In this document: positions 1-5,027 of the stretch, piece after piece
Numbering within the stretch: the stretch's first letter is position 1
How the letters are laid out: each line of letters starts with the position of its first letter
NCBI GenBank assembly: GCA_937138955.1
Contig: CAKZPJ010000650.1
Location: forward strand, 1-13,381
DNA from: an uncultured Flammeovirgaceae bacterium
Lineage (GTDB): Bacteria > Bacteroidota > Bacteroidia > Cytophagales > Cyclobacteriaceae
Length of the DNA: 13,381 nt
Direction: 5' to 3'
The notes under the pieces: generated by a model
The model's database searches: none
Told to the model about the DNA's origin: nothing
Seen by the model: the letters and a program-made list of their open reading frames with translations, nothing else
Position numbers and translations under genes: made by a program

Positions 1-225
1 CTGCCACTCAACAAAGGCATGTTCTTGCAGTTTCTGGCGAAACTTGTCTGGTGAGAAAAAATAATAGTCATGCTCATGAATTTCGCTACCTCGCTGCTCT
101 CGGGTAGTTGCTGATACCGAAAACGAAAGATTAGAATTGGTAGCTAAAAGGTAATGAACTAAAGTGGTCTTTCCCGAGCCGGAAGGAGCCGAAAAGATAA
201 TAGCTTTGCCCTGAAAAGGCGGCAT
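1..225 (-). CDS. gmk: guanylate kinase, N-terminal part (runs off the window)
   Basis: Guanylate kinase transfers a phosphate from ATP to GMP, giving GDP in the cytoplasm. Only the first 75 codons are present, because the gene continues past base 1. The visible part has the P-loop APSGSGKTT at residues 13-21 and the GMP-binding segment SATTREQRGSE at 38-48 followed by DYYFFS at 53-58, both diagnostic of the family. The family pattern GExxGxxYxF usually has a Gly where this protein has Glu51, a small departure. The start is the ATG at 225-223, which directly abuts the stop codon of the upstream anti-sigma-like gene in the same frame, so the two are almost certainly co-transcribed and perhaps translationally coupled. 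Family assignment is very secure; the missing C-terminal part cannot be judged. Confidence 0.95.
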   Translation of the reverse strand, partial: MPPFQGKAIIFSAPSGSGKTTLVHYLLATNSNLSFSVSATTREQRGSEIHEHDYYFFSPDKFRQKLQEHAFVEWQ

Positions 226-477
226 CTACACTATGTTTTGGGGATTTACGTGCTTACGAATATTGTTAAGTAACCCTTCTGGGGCAGCAAAACGACCTAA
301 TTTCGCTCTTAACGCTTCACGGAAAGCTTTCTCTTTATTATAGCAATCTACCACCTCTGGCCAGTTAACAGAATACTGATGAAAGAAGTCAGAATCTTCA
401 ATAGAAGCTTGGCTATCGAGCACCAATGGTAGTATCTCCATACAACGGGAATAGTGGGGCGAGTCCTTAGGTAACAT
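226..477 (-). CDS. small RsrA-like anti-sigma factor lacking the zinc ligands
   Basis: An 83-residue protein encoded 70 bases downstream of the sigma gene. From memory of the family, it lines up with the small zinc-associated anti-sigma (ZAS/RsrA) proteins paired with SigR-type sigma factors. Shared features are a Cys near the N-terminus followed by a helix (C12, then EILPLVLDSQAS), a YNKEKAFREALRAKL helix at about 46-60, and an APEGLLNNIRKHV tail at 65-77. The usual HxxxCxxC zinc motif just before the YN..KAFRE helix is not there: the segment reads YSVNWPEVVDC, with Trp and Val at the aligned Cys positions. H33 and C45 are present but out of register. It would be expected to bind the sigma factor, but zinc- and thiol-dependent release as in RsrA looks impaired. 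No strong ribosome binding site is visible. The role rests on alignment by eye and on context. Confidence 0.65.
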   Translation of the reverse strand: MLPKDSPHYSRCMEILPLVLDSQASIEDSDFFHQYSVNWPEVVDCYNKEKAFREALRAKLGRFAAPEGLLNNIRKHVNPQNIV

Positions 478-547
478 AGGCGTACAGCATTAAGTTAAAA
501 GATTAAAAAATTTGCTTACATATATATGATCAAGGTTCAAAAAGTAC

Positions 548-1201
548 TTAACCTTGGTATCCCATAGATTCGGCGTACGACTTCAGCTTTTCTTTCAAGA
601 GATTACGAGCGCGGTGAAGGCGCGAACGAACTGTTCCGATCGGAATATCCAGAATCTTAGCCATCTCCTCGTAAGTAAACCCTTCTAAATCACACAGGAT
701 AATCACTGTTCGGAAGTCAACCGCTAAAGTGTTAAGCGCATTGGAAACTTCATCTCCAATCATATCTTGAACAGCTTCTACTCTCAAATCAGTAGTGATG
801 CTTGCATCTACATCTTCTGAGTTGTAATACGTTTCAACTTCCTGATAATCAACTTTAGACGGCTCTTTGCTCTTCTTTCTAAAGTCATTAATGAAGCTAT
901 TCTTCAATATGCGGAACAGCCACGCTTTGGCATTAGTTCCTCGCTGAAAGGAATCAATAAATCGGAAAGCTTTCAGATACGTTTCCTGCACTAAGTCCTT
1001 TGCGTCATCTTCATCAAAGGTGAGACGATACGCAAAATTGTACATAGAGTCTATCTGAGGGAGAAACTCATTATCAAAAATATCTATCTTTTCTGATTCA
1101 GAATACTGGTTACGACGAGTCTCCACAACTTCTTCGGTTGGTTCATTCTCTTGAACCGCTTGGCTCTCAGTATTTTGCAATTTTTCGTTATTATCCGCCA
1201 T
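548..1201 (-). CDS. ECF sigma factor, SigR/RpoE type
   Basis: A 217-residue alternative sigma factor that directs RNA polymerase to a stress regulon. Sigma region 2 spans about 45-110 (YNFAYRL, DAKDLVQETYLKAFRF, AKAWLFRILKNSFINDFRKK). Region 4 spans about 152-205, with the helix-turn-helix GFTYEEMAKILDIPIGTVRSRLHRAR. The phrase SFINDFRKKSKEPSKVDYQEVE resembles the linker of the SigR/SigH (ECF12) group, which responds to thiol oxidation in actinobacteria. Residues 1-40 form an acidic, polar, probably disordered extension before region 2. The ATG at 1201 is the first in frame, and the next Met (residue 53) would cut into region 2, so the long form is chosen. The gene leads a probable sigma, anti-sigma, gmk unit and diverges from the DUF4293 gene. 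The exact regulon cannot be read from the sequence. Confidence 0.9.
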   Translation of the reverse strand: MADNNEKLQNTESQAVQENEPTEEVVETRRNQYSESEKIDIFDNEFLPQIDSMYNFAYRLTFDEDDAKDLVQETYLKAFRFIDSFQRGTNAKAWLFRILKNSFINDFRKKSKEPSKVDYQEVETYYNSEDVDASITTDLRVEAVQDMIGDEVSNALNTLAVDFRTVIILCDLEGFTYEEMAKILDIPIGTVRSRLHRARNLLKEKLKSYAESMGYQG

Positions 1202-1276
1202 AGTTATACTTAATTGTATGGTAGTCTTTCTTTTATATTAACTAAGCCAAGCCCGTAATGTTATTGCAATTATTAA

Positions 1277-1284
1277 TAACTTTG
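1277..1284 (+). promoter_or_regulatory. candidate -7 box (TAACTTTG) for the DUF4293 gene
   Basis: TAACTTTG matches the Bacteroidota -7 consensus TAnnTTTG exactly and lies 60 bases before the DUF4293 ATG, giving a leader of about 50 bases. No clear TTTG -33 box is seen at 17-23 bases upstream. The rest of the 142-base divergent gap (1202-1343) is A+T-rich. It must also hold the promoter of the minus-strand sigma gene, for which I see no exact consensus. Confidence 0.4.
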
Positions 1285-1343
1285 CGCCTGACTTAAACTT
1301 ATTATATACGTAGATTTTTTAAAAAAGATACTTACTGTTTGTT

Positions 1344-1829
1344 ATGTTACAGCGAATTCAATCATTATTTCTTTTAGGGGTTGCCATTTGTATGGGGTTA
1401 CTATTACTGGTCAACATCTGGGAAGAAACTATTATCGAGCAACAGAAAGTTTTAGTATTAGATGCTTACGCCATTGAATCAGTATCTATGACCGATGAAA
1501 CCGGAGAAACTGTAGTTGCCCAAAGTGCCTGGCCTATTGCGGTGCTGGCTACCTTGGCGATGGCTACCGCCTTTTTTGAGATTTTTCGCTACCGTAGTCG
1601 CTTGTTTCAAATCAAACTAGGGTTACTTAATTCATTACTCATCGGTGGCACCTTGGCTGCCATTGTTTACTTCAGCTTTGAGGGCGAAGAGTTATCGGCC
1701 AACGCCGTACAGGGCGACTACGAGTTTGGGCTTTACTTACCTGCGGTGGCAATGGTTCTAAACCTTCTCTCCAACCGATTTATTCGTCGTGATGAAATGC
1801 TCGTTCGCTCGGCAGATCGACTGAGGTAA
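1344..1829 (+). CDS. DUF4293 family four-helix membrane protein
   Basis: A 161-residue inner-membrane protein matching DUF4293, a family essentially confined to Bacteroidota and without known function. Evidence is the MLQRIQSLFLL start, the FEIFRYRSRLFQIKLGLLNSLL core and the ending RFIRRDEMLVRSADRLR, which is highly typical of the family's C-terminus. Four hydrophobic segments are visible at about 5-25, 62-82, 91-111 and 126-146, with a polar extracytoplasmic-type loop (about 30-60) between the first two. Because the end is canonical, the TAA at 1827-1829 is the genuine stop even though the frame stays open beyond it to 2000. The gene diverges from the sigma gene and has its own candidate -7 box. 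The family assignment is from recognised sequence pattern; the role is unknown. Confidence 0.85.
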   Translation: MLQRIQSLFLLGVAICMGLLLLVNIWEETIIEQQKVLVLDAYAIESVSMTDETGETVVAQSAWPIAVLATLAMATAFFEIFRYRSRLFQIKLGLLNSLLIGGTLAAIVYFSFEGEELSANAVQGDYEFGLYLPAVAMVLNLLSNRFIRRDEMLVRSADRLR

Positions 1830-1847
1830 TATGGCAGTCTCAAACAA

Positions 1848-2000
1848 ATGAAAAAGTTTAAATCTAATACTTTCAAAAAAGGAGATTCAATAAGAGGGCT
1901 TCCATTTGATCTTGAGAAATACGAACTTATTGGCTTTCCTATTAATGATTTAGATAATGTAATAGACTCGTTTTCCGATATTATTGAAACTATTAAGTAG
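1848..2000 (+). pseudogene. 50-codon orphan ORF, probable gene remnant
   Basis: An ATG-initiated 50-codon frame that begins 18 bases after the DUF4293 stop and is in phase with it. It encodes a lysine-rich start (MKKFKSNTFKKGDS), then RGLPFDLEKYELIGFP, then an amphipathic tail ending in SDIIETIK. The PFDLxxY-plus-aliphatic pattern followed by a short helix reminds me of the C-terminal ends of some TIR-like or nucleotide-binding accessory proteins, but that is a weak resemblance. Base composition is A+T-rich like the pseudogene that follows and unlike the genes on either side. A perfect 6-base inverted repeat (ATAACC 2005-2010, GGTTAT 2021-2026) follows immediately. It could be a real short peptide gene, but the tail of a decayed gene seems more likely. 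Confidence 0.4.
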
Positions 2001-2036
2001 ACTGATAACCTGAGAACAATGGTTATTGAATCCTAG

Positions 2037-2770
2037 CAGATAACCGATTACTATCAACACCATATTCTATTATTTCTGTTGGATTTCAATCGCCATAAAT
2101 CTCCAGATTATATACCTCAATACGAACTATCGCCTAACAGTTTTACGGAATGTACACGGATGTTGAATAAGATACTAAATGATCAAAGAGATAGAAAGCC
2201 TAATTTAGCTCCACCAAGTATACAGCTTCCAAATAGTTTATTTAGCTATCTTTTTGATAACCAAGAGCGATTTACTAGGGCGGTTGACATATGGGCTAAC
2301 AAGAGATTATAAGACTATTTTCAAGCCAATAGAGGCACTTGAGAAGGGCGATGCCGAAGCATCAGCCGCCAAAAGTAACGCGTAGTGGTTTGAAAAGAGG
2401 CCAGAATCGCTGTTCAAGTTTATATGTCAACACGCCCTAGAAGAGATAATAAAAGTAGAAAGGGAATTTTGCGCTCTAAATCCAGAATATGATTCCAATG
2501 CAATGTGGATCCGAGGGCATTCAAGGGGTTTTGCAAATGAATCACTCTAATCTGTTGATGGAAAAAACTAGAGCGATGCTCGAGTATCAACAGTGAATGG
2601 TTTGAGAAAGCAGATAAGTTGAATAAAGCTCGTAACCTCGGTGCTCATGTTGTAAGTCATGAGAGGTATACCAAGTATTCGGAATAAATGGAAAAAACAG
2701 GATAGAAAAACTGCGGAAGGAAATACTCAGTTGTTTAGAATTCTTATTAAACCCTGAGCATAGTGTTTAG
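2037..2770 (+). pseudogene. frameshifted remnant of an accessory gene with an HEPN-like RNxxxH motif
   Basis: Coding-like protein sequence continues across about 730 bases, but only by changing frame and reading through stops. Open pieces are 2037-2312 (QITDYYQHHILLFLLDFNRHK onward, no early ATG), 2311-2550 (KTIFKPIEALEKGDAEASA, a TAG at 2383-2385, then WFEKRPESLFKFICQHALEE), 2559-2687 (SINSEWFEKADKLNKARNLGAHVVSHERYTKYSE), and 2681-2770 (GINGKNRIEKLRKEILSCLEFLLNPEHSV). The joined tail has helix, RNLGAH (2631-2648), helix, which fits the Rx4-6H catalytic motif of HEPN RNases found in toxins and phage-defence proteins. I do not recognise the N-terminal two thirds. The stretch is A+T-richer than the flanking genes, with no transposase or target-site repeat visible. 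That it is decayed is well supported; that it was a HEPN protein is inference. Confidence 0.6.
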
Positions 2771-2842
2771 CATAATTATTTCGGCAGAAGCTGTCATATT
2801 CAACTTTTTCAAATACGGCAAATTTTTGTATTCTCACACCAC

Positions 2843-2855
2843 TGACAAAGTGTCA
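2843..2855. promoter_or_regulatory. inverted repeat TGACA-N3-TGTCA upstream of htpG
   Basis: A perfect 5-base inverted repeat with a 3-base centre (TGACA AAG TGTCA), ending 75 bases before the htpG ATG and 12 bases before the promoter-like element at 2868. Its symmetry and position suggest a binding site for a dimeric regulator of the chaperone gene. It is not a CIRCE element (TTAGCACTC-N9-GAGTGCTAA), so HrcA is not the obvious binder. Confidence 0.45.
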
Positions 2856-2867
2856 CATTTTTACCGC

Positions 2868-2884
2868 TTGGAACGTATTTTGGG
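2868..2884 (+). promoter_or_regulatory. candidate htpG promoter, -24/-12 (sigma-54-like) element
   Basis: TTGGAACGTATTTTGGG has GG and GG doublets whose first bases are 12 apart, and TGGAACG resembles the TGGCACG half of the sigma-54 consensus. The -12 doublet is GG rather than the required GC, which weakens the match. It predicts a start near 2895 and a leader of about 36 bases. TATTTTG inside it could instead serve as a degenerate TAnnTTTG -7 box for the housekeeping sigma factor. Confidence 0.35.
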
Positions 2885-2930
2885 ATAGACTTTAGCAAAA
2901 TATCTGTATACCCCAAAACCTTAACATAGC

Positions 2931-4757
2931 ATGGTAGAAGAAAAAGGAACCATCTCGATCAATACCGAGAATATCTTTCCAATCATTAAGAAGTTTCTCT
3001 ATTCCGATCACGAAATTTTCTTGCGAGAACTTGTCTCCAACGCGGTAGATGCCACGCAGAAAATTAAGCGACTAGCCGCCATTGGTGAATACAAAGAAGA
3101 ATTAGGTGATCTGAAAGTGAAGATCACAATTAACGAAAAGACAAAAACCCTCACCGTGAGTGATAACGGCATCGGAATGACTGATGAGGAGGTTAAGAAA
3201 TACATCAACCAGATTGCTTTCTCAGGAGCCACTGAGTTTGTAGAGAAGTATAAAGACAAAGGCGAAGAGAACCAGATTATTGGAAACTTCGGTCTAGGAT
3301 TTTACTCGTCCTTCATGGTCGCTGATAAAGTAGACCTAATCACTAAATCGCATCAGGAAGGCAGCGAAGCCGTACAGTGGACTTGTGACGGAAGTACCGA
3401 GTTTGAAATTACCTCAGCCGTTCGGAAAACCCGAGGTACCGATGTGGTGCTTTATCTGAATGAGGATTCTGAAGAATTTTTAGAGAAAGCTCGGGTTCAG
3501 GGAATTCTGGATAAATACTGCAAATTTTTACCAATCGAAGTTGAGTTCGACGAAAAAGTAGTTAACAATCCTAACCCTATCTGGACAAAGTCTCCTTCCG
3601 ATCTGAAGGATGAAGACTATCTAGCTTTCTATAAAGAACTGTATCCTTTCTCCGAAGATCCACTATTCTGGATTCACCTCAACGTGGACTACCCGTTTAA
3701 CCTGACAGGCGTTCTGTACTTCCCGAAGATTAAGAACGACCTGGAGATGAATCGTAACAAGATTCAGCTCTATTCTCGTCAGGTGTTTATCACTGATGAG
3801 GTAAAAGACGTAGTACCCGAGTTCTTAATGCTGTTGCACGGAATCATTGATTCACCCGATATTCCGCTGAATGTGTCGCGCAGTTACTTACAGTCGGACA
3901 GCAACGTCAAGAAAATTAACGCGCACATCACCAAAAAGGTAGCTGACAAGCTAAATGAGCTTTTCAAAAAAGACCGCAAGGCTTACGAAGAGAAGTTTGA
4001 CAACATTGGCCTATTTGTCAAGTACGGAATGATTTCCGAAGATAAGTTCTACGAAAAAGCGCTGAAATTCGCACTATTAAAAAATACCGAAGGTGAGTAT
4101 GCTACGTTTGATGAATACCGCGAGAAAGTAGCTCCCAACCAAACCGATAAGGATGGCAACTTAGTCTATTTGTACACCACTGATCCGGGGAAGCAAGACA
4201 CGTTTATTCAATCAGCCAGAAAGCGTTCCTACGATGTGATTCAACTCGATGGCCCGATCGATAGTCACTTCATCAATATGCTGGAGCAAAAGCTGGAGAA
4301 GACCAGCCTAAAGCGGGTAGATGCAGATATTGCTGATAAGTTGGTAGAGAAAGATGAAACGATAGACAGCGTTCTTTCTGATAAGGAAAAAGATACGGTG
4401 AAGGCGGTTTACGAAAAAGTGCTAGATAGCAAAAGTATGACAGTTTCGGTAGAATCCCTTTCGCCGGATGAATTGCCCGTGACCATTACATTACCTGAGT
4501 TTATGCGCCGAATGAAAGATATGGCAGCTACTGGCGGTGGTGGTTACGCTATGATGGGTCAGATGCCCGATCAATACAGCGTAGCAGTAAATGCTAATCA
4601 TCCGCTTACCAAGAAAATTTTGGAAGAAAGTGACGAAAGTGCAAAGGATCAACTTGCTAAGCAAGCAGTAGATTTAGCAAAATTATCGCAAAATATGTTA
4701 ACCGGTTCTGATCTAACCAGCTTTATTCAACGCTCGGTAGAGATGACTGCCCAGTAG
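2931..4757 (+). CDS. htpG: molecular chaperone HtpG (Hsp90)
   Basis: A 608-residue cytoplasmic ATP-dependent Hsp90 chaperone that assists late folding and remodelling of client proteins under heat and other stress. The GHKL ATPase domain is intact: RELVSNAVDA at 32-41 with catalytic Glu33 and the Mg/ATP-binding Asn37, DNGIGM at 78-83, and the lid/phosphate loop GNFGLGFYSSFMV at 118-130. The middle domain holds the conserved FPKIKNDLEMNRNKIQLYSRQVFI and LNVSRSYLQSDSNVKKI segments, with the catalytic-loop Arg. The C-terminal dimerisation region includes MRRMKDMAATGGGGYAMMG and an ANHPLTKKI segment. Length is normal for the family. The ATG at 2931 gives the typical short MVEEKGTISINTENIFP start. 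It is a single-gene unit, with a regulatory repeat and promoter-like element upstream and a terminator right after it. Confidence 0.98.
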   Translation: MVEEKGTISINTENIFPIIKKFLYSDHEIFLRELVSNAVDATQKIKRLAAIGEYKEELGDLKVKITINEKTKTLTVSDNGIGMTDEEVKKYINQIAFSGATEFVEKYKDKGEENQIIGNFGLGFYSSFMVADKVDLITKSHQEGSEAVQWTCDGSTEFEITSAVRKTRGTDVVLYLNEDSEEFLEKARVQGILDKYCKFLPIEVEFDEKVVNNPNPIWTKSPSDLKDEDYLAFYKELYPFSEDPLFWIHLNVDYPFNLTGVLYFPKIKNDLEMNRNKIQLYSRQVFITDEVKDVVPEFLMLLHGIIDSPDIPLNVSRSYLQSDSNVKKINAHITKKVADKLNELFKKDRKAYEEKFDNIGLFVKYGMISEDKFYEKALKFALLKNTEGEYATFDEYREKVAPNQTDKDGNLVYLYTTDPGKQDTFIQSARKRSYDVIQLDGPIDSHFINMLEQKLEKTSLKRVDADIADKLVEKDETIDSVLSDKEKDTVKAVYEKVLDSKSMTVSVESLSPDELPVTITLPEFMRRMKDMAATGGGGYAMMGQMPDQYSVAVNANHPLTKKILEESDESAKDQLAKQAVDLAKLSQNMLTGSDLTSFIQRSVEMTAQ

Positions 4758-4779
4758 CATTTATCTAATTTATTCTCTT

Positions 4780-4810
4780 AAGCCTGTTTGTTTATCAGAC
4801 AGGCTTTTTT
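4780..4810 (+). terminator. rho-independent terminator of htpG
   Basis: An 8-base perfect stem AAGCCTGT (4780-4787) with ACAGGCTT (4799-4806), an 11-base loop and a run of six T (4805-4810). It starts 23 bases after the htpG stop codon, so htpG is transcribed separately from the receptor operon downstream. Confidence 0.9.
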
Positions 4811-4886
4811 AATGCCTTTTCTCAAGGCTACACCTTTTTGTTACAGAACAAGTTATCTATCTAACCTTGTCCATCAGCGAGCATGA

Positions 4887-4935
4887 TTCTTATGCACTGG
4901 CACTTTGCTTAAGTATTTTTTCTTATGCATGCATA
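4887..4935. promoter_or_regulatory. operator-like repeats upstream of the TonB receptor operon
   Basis: The 10-base word TTCTTATGCA occurs twice on the same strand (4887-4896 and 4920-4929), 33 bases apart, about three helical turns. The second copy runs into a perfect 12-base palindrome TATGCATGCATA (4924-4935). The second site sits about 20-30 bases before the -7 box at 4954, in the place of a -33 box, so a bound regulator would meet RNA polymerase there. This is the only visible candidate control site for the receptor/lipoprotein pair. Confidence 0.4.
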
Positions 4936-4953
4936 CTAAATTTAAAAAATCCC

Positions 4954-4961
4954 TATCTTTG
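4954..4961 (+). promoter_or_regulatory. candidate -7 box (TATCTTTG) for the receptor operon
   Basis: TATCTTTG matches the TAnnTTTG consensus exactly. It lies 74 bases before the receptor ATG, predicting a start near 4968 and a leader of about 60 bases. No TTTG -33 box is seen at the usual distance, which would fit a promoter needing an activator at the adjacent repeats. Confidence 0.5.
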
Positions 4962-4987
4962 AGATATTTTTAATACGAAGAAGTTTT

Positions 4988-5006
4988 TTACCATCTTTAT
5001 TGGTAA
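4988..5006 (+). repeat. small hairpin in the receptor mRNA leader
   Basis: TTACCA (4988-4993) and TGGTAA (5001-5006) form a perfect 6-base stem with a 7-base loop, ending 21 bases before the receptor ATG. There is no T-run after it, so it is not a terminator. It could affect ribosome access or RNA stability. Confidence 0.35.
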
Positions 5007-5027
5007 GTCTTTAACGATCACCTAACG

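Noticed and set aside
2079..2312. 77-codon frame as an intact small gene starting at TTG
   Set aside because: The frame is open upstream to 2037 without an ATG, and similar coding-like sequence resumes in another frame right after the stop, so it is better read as a piece of the pseudogene.
2843..2855. CIRCE/HrcA operator before htpG
   Set aside because: The inverted repeat is TGACA-N3-TGTCA, not TTAGCACTC-N9-GAGTGCTAA.
1830..2930. mobile element or integrated phage in the decayed island
   Set aside because: No transposase, integrase, terminal inverted repeat or target-site duplication could be seen; only eroded gene fragments remain.
3008..3259. 83-codon minus-strand frame inside htpG
   Set aside because: Fully antisense to the conserved ATPase domain of htpG; Ser/Phe/Leu-rich content typical of antisense shadow frames.
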